Source of the DNA: Bacteroidota bacterium
Lineage (GTDB): Bacteria; Bacteroidota; Bacteroidia; NS11-12g; UBA955
Assembly: GCA_018969565.1 (NCBI GenBank)
Contig: JAGWYC010000114.1
Coordinates: forward strand, 1 to 6,488
Length of the DNA stretch: 6,488 bases
Reading direction: 5' to 3'
Made by a program: the position numbers and the translations under genes
In this document: in pieces, positions 1 through 6,488 of the stretch
Position numbering within the stretch: the stretch's first letter is position 1
How the letters are laid out: each line of letters opens with the position of its first letter
The notes under the pieces: generated by a model
The model's database searches: none
What the model saw: the letters and a program-made list of their open reading frames with translations, nothing else
What the model was told of the DNA's origin: nothing

Positions 1-1695
1 AATGTGAGCTATCTGTCGGATGATGTGGACCTGTATCCCGAAGACTGGGTTTATCTGAAGAAGTTATTTCCTTCTATGAGCCAAGGCGCATTTACTTACA
101 GCGCGGATACAGGCATCAACAAAGGCATCCTGAGTCCTTTCCCGAAGCCAACACGTACGTTATTTGCCCATGCCTCTTCCTATGAGGCCCTTTTTCCGGA
201 GATGGAACCCCGGCGCAGCGTGTTTGAACTCGATCCGAACGAAAACTATATTCTTTACACCCGCCTGGGCAACGCGGTAATGGTCCCGTCCAACAGCCTT
301 GAATATGCCAATGGAACTTCTGTACAAGGAAAAATCCAGTTCTCCGTGCGGGAGTTCCTTCGTCCGGATGAACAAACCGCACACGGTTCGCCGACCTTCT
401 ACGACAGCGCGAAGCAACGCTTCTTCATGAAGCAACGCTATGTGGTGGAACTGGCCGGAACTTCAGGCAAGCAGCCGTTGCGCCTCAAAGAAGGCAACTT
501 CATCCGCATTTATGCCGCCCTGAATACCGACAGCAGCGACCGCTTCTATGCGTTTGACGATAAGAAGAACAAATGGGAGCACTTCTACGATTACGATTAC
601 CGCTTCGACGACAGTAAACTGCGCGCCATTGATTTCTTCTCCTGGTTCCGCGATACGTCCGTAAGTCGAAGATACGCCATGGACAAGAGCAGCATGGAAT
701 CACGGTTTCTGAGCGGAGACTACTTCTACTCATTGCCCCCGGAATACAACGAAGGCTGGCTGCTGGGTAACCAGGGTTTCTACAACCGCTTCACCGAAAT
801 CAAGCCCGCTCCGGAAACGCCCTTTGTATATCTGAAAAGAGGCAAGCCGCTGGCAGGCATACAGAAAAGTTATGTGGACCGAACCAAGGAACAGGGTGTG
901 ATCAAGTTTGTCATCAGCGACAAGAGCGGCGGAATGCTGTTCCCGGAGCTGAAGGCCTTTTCTTCCTATGTGTTTTGCTACACCGGGCCGCTGAGCTCCA
1001 AGGAATTCAGCCAGCAGTTCATTTTCAGAAGAAAGTTCTGCGATGTGCGCGTGGAACTGGACAACGGGCTTCCGGTAGTGGTGATGAAGAGTGAGGAAGG
1101 CTATGTACGCATTCCGGTGGACATGGATTACAGCGCCACAGGCAATGCTCAGCGGGCTCGGGCTGAATTCCAGAATGTGTATGCCCGATATCACCGTTTA
1201 CTGGCACAACGCCTTGGCGCATTTGACCGTGCACAAGCGGCAGACTATGCCGCACAGATTCGCAACTATGAAGCACGCAGAACAGCCATCGGGGGAAAAA
1301 CCCGCGATACGGAACTGCGCCTGCGCAGCCTGGGCGTCTTCAGTTGGGGCACACCCGAGCTGCCCCAGGACAGCCTGCATTTGCTGGTGAAGTTTACCGA
1401 TGCAGGCGGGATGCCGGTGGACGCGAAATCGGCATTCCTGCTGCTGAAGAACCCCTACACGCGCTACACCTTCCCCCGCGCCGAAACCTTTGAAATGAAT
1501 TATCGGCCGGACCGCTTCGTGATGATGGGCTGCCAGGATTTCAAAGGCAATGTATTTATCATCAACCATGAGAAAATCGGCTTACTCGAACTGAAGAGTA
1601 ACAGCTTGGTATATATACCGGCTACCGAAGTAGCCCGGCCCTTGCGCACCCGCAAAGAATACCTTAAAATACTCGGCATCAACGAAAGAAAATGA
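1..1695 (+). CDS. Bacteroidota-type conserved surface/periplasmic protein of unknown function, 5'-truncated by the window edge
   Basis: The reading frame is open from base 1 to the TGA at 1693-1695. A GTG at 4-6 could be read as a start, but the preceding codon is also open and no leader is visible, so the real start and any signal peptide probably lie upstream. Residue numbers below count from that GTG (563 aa). I cannot name a function. Residues about 73-170 follow a pattern I recall from Bacteroidota surface proteins: a short strand, then GNAVMVPSNSLEYANG, then KIQFSVREF, and later QPLRLKEGNFIRIYAA. Next come an aromatic/Asp-rich stretch (180-216), a beta-rich middle (270-375) and a charged helical stretch rich in Arg and Ala (382-440). 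The end is beta-rich: LRSLGVFSW, then 'VKFTDAGGMPVDAKSAFLL', as in the terminal module of the same proteins. No transmembrane helix is seen in the visible part. The stop overlaps the symporter start (ATGA), so the protein is probably expressed with a Na+-coupled transporter. The coding call is firm; family and location are inference. Confidence 0.85.
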   Translation, partial: NVSYLSDDVDLYPEDWVYLKKLFPSMSQGAFTYSADTGINKGILSPFPKPTRTLFAHASSYEALFPEMEPRRSVFELDPNENYILYTRLGNAVMVPSNSLEYANGTSVQGKIQFSVREFLRPDEQTAHGSPTFYDSAKQRFFMKQRYVVELAGTSGKQPLRLKEGNFIRIYAALNTDSSDRFYAFDDKKNKWEHFYDYDYRFDDSKLRAIDFFSWFRDTSVSRRYAMDKSSMESRFLSGDYFYSLPPEYNEGWLLGNQGFYNRFTEIKPAPETPFVYLKRGKPLAGIQKSYVDRTKEQGVIKFVISDKSGGMLFPELKAFSSYVFCYTGPLSSKEFSQQFIFRRKFCDVRVELDNGLPVVVMKSEEGYVRIPVDMDYSATGNAQRARAEFQNVYARYHRLLAQRLGAFDRAQAADYAAQIRNYEARRTAIGGKTRDTELRLRSLGVFSWGTPELPQDSLHLLVKFTDAGGMPVDAKSAFLLLKNPYTRYTFPRAETFEMNYRPDRFVMMGCQDFKGNVFIINHEKIGLLELKSNSLVYIPATEVARPLRTRKEYLKILGINERK

Positions 1696-3185
1696 CCATC
1701 ACGCCCGCGCTGCTGATCGGCGCCATCGGAATTTACTGCGGCATGCTGCTGCTCATTGCCTGGTTCACCGGTCGGAAGGCCGATGCAGATGCTTACTTCA
1801 TAGGAAACCGCCAAAGCGCCTGGTACCTGGTAGCTTTTGGCATGCTCAGCGACAGCATGAGCGGTGTTACCTTCATCTCCGTGCCCGGAAACGTGTGGAG
1901 TCAGGGCTTCGGGTATCTGCAAACAGTGGCCGGGTATTTCGTTGGCTATCTGGTCATCGCCTTCATCCTCCTTCCACTCTATTACCGACTGAACCTGACC
2001 AGCATTTACGGTTATCTGGAACAGCGCTTCCACCAAAGTGCCCAGCGCACCGGTGCCCTGTTTTTTCTGGTTTCACGGCTAACCGGAAGCGCAGCCAGAC
2101 TCTTCGCCACGGCCATAGTCATTCAGTATTTTGTATGTGACCAATGGGGTTGGCCATTCAGCGGAACTGTAATCACCATCATCCTGCTGATGCTGGTCTA
2201 TACTATACGCGGCGGCATCAAAACCCTGGTGTTTACCGATGCCTTCCAGTCCTTGTTTCTGCTTGGTGGTCTGGTTTTGGCTGTGGTGGCCATACTTCGT
2301 CAGATGCCGGAAGAAAACCTGTTTGGTTTATTGTCGGCCAGCCCTCACACAAAATTCTTCAACTGGGATTATCAAAGTCAGGATTATTTCTGGAAGCAGT
2401 TCATCAGCGGGGCCTTCGTATGCATCGCCATGACCGGCCTTGACCAGAACATGATGCAGAAAAACCTGAGCTGCCGCAGCCTGAAGGAGGCGCAAAAGAA
2501 CATGCTTTGGTTCAGCGCAGTACTGATTCTGGTGAACCTGCTCTTTGTTTCCCTCGGAGCCCTGCTCTATGCCTATGCGGGGAAGAACGGCATCAGCCTG
2601 CCGCTGAACACCTTAGGAGAAGTAGCTACGGATAAAGTGTTTCCATTTCTCGCGCTGAATAAATTGGGCATTATTGCGGGTATGGCCTTTGTCATCGGAC
2701 TGGCAGCGGCTACTTTTTCCAGCGCCGATTCCGTATTGACCAGCCTGACCACGTCTTGTTACCTCGACCTGCTGCATCTGGACCGCCGCGAACATCTGTC
2801 GGAGCGCAGCAAACAGCGCATGCGCATGATGATTCATCTGGGCTTTGCCTTCCTGCTGTTTTGCACCATCCTCATGTTCAAAGCGTTCAACAACCAGGCA
2901 TTGATTAAAACGGTGCTCAAGCTGGCCGGCTATACTTATGGTCCCCTGCTGGCCCTGTTCATCGCAGGTAAGTTTACGCAACTGAAACCACACGCGGGAT
3001 GGCTTCCGGTGGTTTGCCTGCTGAGCCCGGCCATCACCTGGATTCTGGACCGCAATGCCGCTTCCCTGCTGGGCGGATATCAGGTGGGCAATGAAGTGCT
3101 GCTGCTCAATGCACTCATCACACTGGCAGGTTTATGGCTGATTTCAGGTAAGACTAAAACTACAGCTCAACCGAGCACCTCATAA
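1692..3185 (+). CDS. Sodium:solute symporter, SSS family (substrate unknown)
   Basis: A 497-residue inner-membrane protein, close to the usual length of SSS transporters, which use the Na+ gradient to import sugars, amino acids, organic acids or similar small solutes. About 13 hydrophobic segments can be picked out; the first is roughly residues 4-25 and the last 466-486. Family marks visible: YFIGNRQSAWYLVAFGMLSD leading into TM2 (35-54); the SSS signature region TIRGGIKTLVFTDAFQ (171-186); DQNMMQKNLSCRSLKEAQKN (251-270); and ATFSSADSVLTSLTT (340-354). By alignment from memory, Ser343-Ser344 in the last motif occupy the Na2-site serine positions of vSGLT and PutP. The ATG overlaps the previous stop by 4 bp, and its leader is only purine-rich (GAAAGAAA), so translational coupling is likely. 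The last 19 bases overlap the end of the opposing channel gene. Specificity cannot be assigned: no sugar- or proline-specific residues were recognised. Confidence 0.93.
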   Translation: MTITPALLIGAIGIYCGMLLLIAWFTGRKADADAYFIGNRQSAWYLVAFGMLSDSMSGVTFISVPGNVWSQGFGYLQTVAGYFVGYLVIAFILLPLYYRLNLTSIYGYLEQRFHQSAQRTGALFFLVSRLTGSAARLFATAIVIQYFVCDQWGWPFSGTVITIILLMLVYTIRGGIKTLVFTDAFQSLFLLGGLVLAVVAILRQMPEENLFGLLSASPHTKFFNWDYQSQDYFWKQFISGAFVCIAMTGLDQNMMQKNLSCRSLKEAQKNMLWFSAVLILVNLLFVSLGALLYAYAGKNGISLPLNTLGEVATDKVFPFLALNKLGIIAGMAFVIGLAAATFSSADSVLTSLTTSCYLDLLHLDRREHLSERSKQRMRMMIHLGFAFLLFCTILMFKAFNNQALIKTVLKLAGYTYGPLLALFIAGKFTQLKPHAGWLPVVCLLSPAITWILDRNAASLLGGYQVGNEVLLLNALITLAGLWLISGKTKTTAQPSTS

Positions 3186-4147
3186 TCGCCCACCTTGCGG
3201 ATATCAACGGAAATGCGGCCGTCGGCAGCAGTCGTAAAGGCAGGACTAAACTTCGCATTCCACACAAAATCGTCAAAGAAATACGAACGGCGGTTAAACA
3301 CTTGTTGCATGTAGGTTTCATCGGTGGCCTTAAAGAGTACAATGAGCTCCGTGCGCGCCAGCGCGAGGTCTTCGGCATTTAAACCATACAGCGGACTTCG
3401 TTCATCAATAGGATGCACCACCGTCCACATCATACTCAATATGGAAATCTTGTTCAGCTCCAGTTCCAGATTCCGGAAGCGGCGCACCATGGTTCCATGC
3501 TCATCCACATTGATGGCCAGAATTACCTGAATTTCATTCTCGATTAACTGGTTCATACGCTTATTGGCCAGGCGAAACATAAGCCCCTTCCCTTCATTCC
3601 GGTAAGGGGCAATCAGCACCTTGTTGCTGTAGGCGATGGAGGCCGACGGCCTGGAAAAGCGACCGTACAGCAAGCCGGTGGCCAGCGCAAACGATAAAAC
3701 ACCGGTCAGGCTTTCCACAGAAGCCAGCACATTGGCGGCAATTCCCGAAGGATTTACACGACCATAGCCCACGGTGGTGAATGTTTGGGTGCTGAAGAAA
3801 AAAGACTCGCGATAATCCTGTAAGAAGCCACCGGAGGCTGGAAATCCCAATTGTTCAATACCAATCAGCAGATAACCAAAAGCAAACAGGCAATTGACCA
3901 ACAGGTAAACAGACAGGATAACCAACAGGAAGCTGCCCCAACTCATGGTGAGGAGTTGATGAAAGAAATGGCTTAGATCACTGCGAACCAACCCCAGGCG
4001 ACGGATATTACTGCTTCCATCGGCATTCATTACCCTTTGCTGGTTTTCCGAAGTACCGCTGCCAAAACCGAGTTCCCGGTCTTCGCCGGCCCGCAACTTC
4101 ACGCCGCGGAAACCGAACTTTTTGAATTTTTCTTTAGAAGTGCTCAC
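3167..4147 (-). CDS. Inward-rectifier-type potassium channel, KirBac family
   Basis: A 326-residue KirBac-type channel that should form a tetrameric K+-selective pore in the inner membrane. In order: a cytoplasmic N-terminus with ELGFG (25-29) and NADGSSNIRRLG (41-52), typical of prokaryotic Kir; an amphipathic slide helix (about 54-68); TM1 (about 70-96); a pore helix and the selectivity filter TVGYG (125-129); TM2 (about 135-162); the GRFSRPSA linker (162-169); and a beta-rich cytoplasmic Kir domain to the end, including FVWNAKFSPAF (294-304). Gln121 stands where KirBac1.1 and Kir2.1 have Glu before the filter. Phe153 aligns with the Kir2.1 rectification-site Asp172. The start is a GTG, because an in-frame TAA (the upstream gene's stop) lies only four codons before it; the next ATG, at residue 40, would delete the conserved ELGFG segment. 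It lies 12 bases downstream of the DUF3352-MORN gene and is surely co-transcribed with it. Its 3' end overlaps the symporter gene. Confidence 0.95.
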   Translation of the reverse strand: MSTSKEKFKKFGFRGVKLRAGEDRELGFGSGTSENQQRVMNADGSSNIRRLGLVRSDLSHFFHQLLTMSWGSFLLVILSVYLLVNCLFAFGYLLIGIEQLGFPASGGFLQDYRESFFFSTQTFTTVGYGRVNPSGIAANVLASVESLTGVLSFALATGLLYGRFSRPSASIAYSNKVLIAPYRNEGKGLMFRLANKRMNQLIENEIQVILAINVDEHGTMVRRFRNLELELNKISILSMMWTVVHPIDERSPLYGLNAEDLALARTELIVLFKATDETYMQQVFNRRSYFFDDFVWNAKFSPAFTTAADGRISVDIRKVGDYEVLG

Positions 4148-4159
4148 CGCATGACACGC

Positions 4160-6154
4160 TTATTCCTGCTCCGGCTCTTCGGGTCCTTCTTCTTTCTTGC
4201 CGAAGCGCTCTCGGCGTTCCAGCTCACCTTTATCATTGTAGAAACGCCATCTGCCGGACTTTTCGCCGTCGCGGTATTTGCCCTTCACCTTCACCTGTCC
4301 GTTTTCCCAGTATTCCAGATAGCGTCCGTTGAAGCGTTCATCCTTCATTTCCGCGATGAACTTCAATTGTCCGTTCTCGTAGTATTCCCGGTGGGCATCC
4401 CCGTTGATGTTTTCTATCAGGAACTGGTCCACGTCGCTGAGGCTGTCGCGTTCTGCCAGTGAATCGGCGCTGGCCGGCTGTAATTCGGGAATAATCAAAT
4501 CTGCTTCTTCGGGCTTCCGGAATTCGGCTGAGAAAATGGTATTCAGGTTGCCGTCTTCCGCAGTAAACTGAAACCCAAGTTGCGGGAAGCACAAAACATA
4601 AGGCTTATTGGTATTGATGCTTTGCCATTTGGTAGGATGCAATAAACCCTTCATGTCCACGAAATATCGGGGCAGGTGCACATAGGCAAATACCGATGAC
4701 TCCCCGCTGAAATCAGACATGAAGGTTTGATAGGAAGCGTCATTCGCCAGGGTTTTTCCGGCCATCTGGTCTTCAATGGTTTGCAACAACATGCGCGGAT
4801 CATCAGAAAACACCACATAATCACCCAGGAAGGTGTAGAAAGGCTTTTCCATCTTGCCAAACAACTTACCAAAAAGCAGTTTAAACAGGCCCTTGATTTC
4901 CAGATAGTGTATTTCGTGCTCCTTATACGTGTAAGATTTGAATTTCAGCGGGGTACGCCGCCTGATCATTTTTTCAATATGGTCGAGGTTCCGTTTGGCC
5001 AGTTCCATGCTGGCAGGCTTGATGGCGATGATGTTGTTGATTTTTCCGCCAATGACCCGTTCCTGTCTGTACTGGGCAATGCTCACTTCATCCCCGATCC
5101 AGCTCACCACATGATCCTGGATGCTGATGTTCAGCAGTCTTTCCAGAAGTCTGCTGTTTTTCTTGAAGTCGGCCTCCGCCTGCGGGTCCTGATTCATCAC
5201 GGTTTTCAGGTTATCGTAGAAGCTCCTGAAATCTTTGAAACCCATATTCAGCATGAAGGCCGTCTGGTCTGAAAACACTGAAGCTGCGCCGGTTTTGCTG
5301 CTTCCTGACTGAGCGAGTGCCTTCAAATAGCTGCTCATGCTGTCGTTGATGCCCGTCATGCCGTCGAGCATCACCCTGCGCTCATTCAGGTCGGCACTGG
5401 CTCCGGTATAGGTCATGGCCTTCAGCAGGTCATTGGGAATAGAGCTTTGCTCCATATAAACACCAAGGTATCCGGGCAATGCAGCATAATTCATAAAGAA
5501 ACGGCATAAACCGCCGCTTGGACTGTTGTTCAGCACCTGGCTGAAACGCTGGTCTTTGCTCAGGGTAGGGTTGTGGTATTCCTTCAGGCTGGCCGAAATA
5601 ATGGATTCAGAGAAACTCAAAACGATGCGATTGGCCACAAAAGCCAGGTTGAGCGTGCTTTTATCTGCCGGGTTGGCGAAGCGATGAACCTTTTCGCCCT
5701 CCACGTCCATAGAGGAATAGTCGAAGCCACCTTGCTTCAGCAGGGAAATAATTCCATCCTTTACGGGACCGATTTTCGCACCGTCTTTCATATCTGCCAC
5801 ATATAGAAAATCATACGTTTTGGCAGAAGTAAGGTGAGCCGAGATGAGCAGGTTGCGCTGCCCGAATACGCTAAACAGGGTAGCATTCTGGGAAATGATA
5901 TCATCCAGGCCGTCGGCGAGCTTTCCGATATCACCCAGCGGCCCGAAGCCCTTCAGGTGTTTCCACATTTCGCTGGAGCTGAAGTTTCGCCAGGACTCAA
6001 TGGGTTCATCGGTTTCCACGATGAAAATCGCATCGGCAGGTACCATGGCAAAAGCGTCGGCCTGGATTCCTTTAGTGAAATAAACCTTCCAAAGCAGGTA
6101 ACCGCCGCCGCTGAGCAGGAGTAACAAGAAAGCGATCAGGATTTTTTTGCGCAT
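4160..6154 (-). CDS. Membrane-anchored DUF3352-like protein with C-terminal MORN_2 (YwqK-like) repeats
   Basis: A 664-residue protein if it starts at the ATG at 6154. That start is preferred because it opens directly with MRKKILIAFLLLLL, a positively charged tip and one hydrophobic anchor (about 4-26). An in-frame extension reaches 6217 and would add 21 residues that do not look like a signal. There is no lipobox Cys, so it is probably an N-in anchor with the body outside the cytoplasm. The body (about 30-555) resembles the DUF3352 proteins of Bacteroidota: AFAMVPADAIFIVETDEPIE just after the anchor, SIQDHVVSWIGDEVSIA (344-360) and YTFLGDYVVFSDDPRMLLQT (440-459). A Ser/Asp/Glu-rich linker (about 556-583) precedes three tandem MORN_2-like units (587-651): YYENGQLK, YWENGQVK and the degenerate FYNDKGELE. 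The protein ends in an acidic tail. The biochemical role is unknown. It is the first gene of an operon with the KirBac channel. I saw no convincing SD or promoter for it. Gene call firm; DUF3352 assignment by recalled resemblance. Confidence 0.88.
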   Translation of the reverse strand: MRKKILIAFLLLLLSGGGYLLWKVYFTKGIQADAFAMVPADAIFIVETDEPIESWRNFSSSEMWKHLKGFGPLGDIGKLADGLDDIISQNATLFSVFGQRNLLISAHLTSAKTYDFLYVADMKDGAKIGPVKDGIISLLKQGGFDYSSMDVEGEKVHRFANPADKSTLNLAFVANRIVLSFSESIISASLKEYHNPTLSKDQRFSQVLNNSPSGGLCRFFMNYAALPGYLGVYMEQSSIPNDLLKAMTYTGASADLNERRVMLDGMTGINDSMSSYLKALAQSGSSKTGAASVFSDQTAFMLNMGFKDFRSFYDNLKTVMNQDPQAEADFKKNSRLLERLLNISIQDHVVSWIGDEVSIAQYRQERVIGGKINNIIAIKPASMELAKRNLDHIEKMIRRRTPLKFKSYTYKEHEIHYLEIKGLFKLLFGKLFGKMEKPFYTFLGDYVVFSDDPRMLLQTIEDQMAGKTLANDASYQTFMSDFSGESSVFAYVHLPRYFVDMKGLLHPTKWQSINTNKPYVLCFPQLGFQFTAEDGNLNTIFSAEFRKPEEADLIIPELQPASADSLAERDSLSDVDQFLIENINGDAHREYYENGQLKFIAEMKDERFNGRYLEYWENGQVKVKGKYRDGEKSGRWRFYNDKGELERRERFGKKEEGPEEPEQE
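4202..4396 (-). repeat. Three tandem MORN_2/YwqK-type repeats within the DUF3352-like gene
   Basis: Protein-level repeats of about 23 residues at residues 587-651 of the 664-residue protein. Cores are YYENGQLK (591-598), YWENGQVK (615-622) and FYNDKGELE (638-646), each followed by a basic/acidic strand; the first two are separated by (F)NG. This is the recognisable pattern of the MORN_2 family found in bacterial YwqK-like proteins, whose role is generally thought to be binding or scaffolding rather than catalysis. The third unit is degenerate and is followed by an acidic tail. Confidence 0.8.
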
Positions 6155-6356
6155 ACAGCCGCAATTTATGCATGGCATTGGATAAGCCATAACGGCACTT
6201 GCCCAAGCCATGGCCACCGTTCATCAAGTCGGAGCGCATATTAGGTGAGAAACTGAGTTAGTTTACAATTGTTTAACGGCATGACCTATATCATTTGCGG
6301 GCAGTTTATGTTATGTTTGCGCTCCTTCAAAAAAACCAGAACAAATTAGTTGCACC
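6155..6356. other. Divergent intergenic region between the DUF3352-like gene and the ExbB-like gene
   Basis: About 200 bases without a convincing gene, AT-richer than the flanking coding sequence on its right half. It should hold the promoters of both diverging genes. The rightward promoter is visible (separate entry). For the leftward gene I found no exact TAnnTTTG match on the minus strand. The middle holds the perfect 8-bp palindrome ACAATTGT (6265-6272), flanked by GTTTA at 6261-6265 and 6271-6275. A 22-codon reading frame (6281-6349) exists but overlaps the promoter and is probably chance. Confidence 0.6.
6312..6319 (+). promoter_or_regulatory. Bacteroidota-type -7 promoter box (TATGTTTG) for the ExbB-like gene
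   Basis: TATGTTTG is an exact match to the Bacteroidota sigma-ABfr -7 consensus TAnnTTTG. It would place transcription initiation around 6325, giving a leader of about 30 bases before the ATG at 6357. A TTTG at 6294-6297 could serve as the -33 element, but the 14-bp gap is shorter than the usual 17-23, so the upstream element is uncertain. The leader is A-rich without an SD, as is common in this phylum. Confidence 0.55.
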
Positions 6357-6488
6357 ATGAGCAATAACAAACCACAACAAAAGAGTACCGGAGGCGGATT
6401 GAAGAACCTGTTTGCCGGTGGAGCCATCCTGTTTGCCCTGGCTTTGGGCATTTTGATTTACGTGTTCCTTCTTGGGGACAAATCCAAC
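6357..6488 (+). CDS. Probable ExbB/TolQ/MotA-family proton-channel protein, N-terminus only (cut by window edge)
   Basis: An open frame starts at ATG 6357 and runs off the right edge with 44 residues visible. It has a short polar, Gln/Lys/Gly-rich head (MSNNKPQQKSTGGG) followed by one hydrophobic helix (about 18-40) ending in YVFLLGDKSN. Bacteroidota ExbB-like proteins, which harvest the proton gradient with ExbD to drive TonB-dependent transport across the outer membrane, commonly begin with such a head, a first helix and a Y-F-LG ending before their long loop. I recognise this pattern from memory, but none of the diagnostic downstream helices are in view, so other small-headed membrane proteins remain possible. 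Coding is supported by the good start context after a TAnnTTTG box and by codon use like its neighbours. ExbD and TonB genes would be expected just to the right. Confidence 0.6.
   Translation, partial: MSNNKPQQKSTGGGLKNLFAGGAILFALALGILIYVFLLGDKSN

Noticed and set aside
730..1194. Long minus-strand open frames opposite the first gene (also at 1500-2036)
   Set aside because: They are shadow frames antisense to a well-supported gene; their translations are Cys/His/Arg-rich and resemble no family.
3583..3610. Inverted repeat GCCCCTT / AAGGGGC with a 14-base loop
   Set aside because: It lies in the middle of the K+ channel coding sequence, has no T-run on either strand, and the bases are explained by coding.
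4037..4462. A 141-codon plus-strand frame with hydrophobic stretches, spanning the junction of the channel and DUF3352-like genes
   Set aside because: Its apparent hydrophobicity comes from the complement of Lys/Glu-rich codons on the real strand; there is no start context or family resemblance.
4727..5272. A 181-codon plus-strand open frame opposite the DUF3352-like gene
   Set aside because: It is antisense to a gene with clear domains and a continuous frame, and its translation shows no recognisable motif.
6155..6217. A 21-residue N-terminal extension of the DUF3352-like protein, including a CINCGC cluster
   Set aside because: The extension precedes a textbook signal-anchor start (MRKKILIAFLL); upstream ATGs have no leader support, so the Cys cluster is most likely noncoding.
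6281..6349. A 22-codon reading frame (MTYIICGQFM...) just before the ExbB-like gene
   Set aside because: It overlaps the predicted -7 box and transcription start, so it could not be translated in full from that promoter, and no ribosome binding site is visible.

Overview
The window looks like ordinary chromosome of a Bacteroidota bacterium, possibly Chitinophagales, Sphingobacteriales or Saprospiria; the sequence does not settle the order. The evidence is an even, moderate GC content by eye, A-rich leaders without good Shine-Dalgarno sequences, a TAnnTTTG-type -7 promoter box, and gene families whose relatives I know mainly from Bacteroidota. No rRNA, tRNA, insertion sequence, integrase, CRISPR array or phage gene is visible. 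Coding density is very high: the only gap longer than 20 bases is the divergent intergenic region near the right end.

Left part, + strand (1-3185). A large protein cut by the left edge carries the Bacteroidota surface-protein module recognised here by a 'GNAVMVPSNSLEYANG...KIQFSVREF' pattern. It overlaps by 4 bp (ATGA) with a sodium:solute symporter of the SSS family. The two are almost certainly co-transcribed and translationally coupled. The substrate cannot be read from the sequence.

Middle and right part, - strand (3167-6154). A two-gene operon reads leftward. The upstream gene encodes a membrane-anchored DUF3352-like protein with a C-terminal MORN_2/YwqK-like repeat tail. Twelve bases after its stop, a GTG start opens a prokaryotic inward-rectifier K+ channel (KirBac family) with a TVGYG filter. 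The channel gene and the symporter gene converge and overlap tail to tail by 19 bp, so no terminator fits between them.

Right end, + strand (6357-6488). After a divergent intergenic region of about 200 bp, a gene begins whose first 44 residues look like the short N-terminal extension of Bacteroidota ExbB/TolQ-type proton-channel proteins. It is cut by the window edge. A good TAnnTTTG box lies just upstream.

No clearly exotic system is present. The points most worth following are the linkage of a K+ channel to the DUF3352-MORN protein, the MORN tail itself, the unassigned protein coupled to the symporter, and the antisense overlap at the convergent junction.
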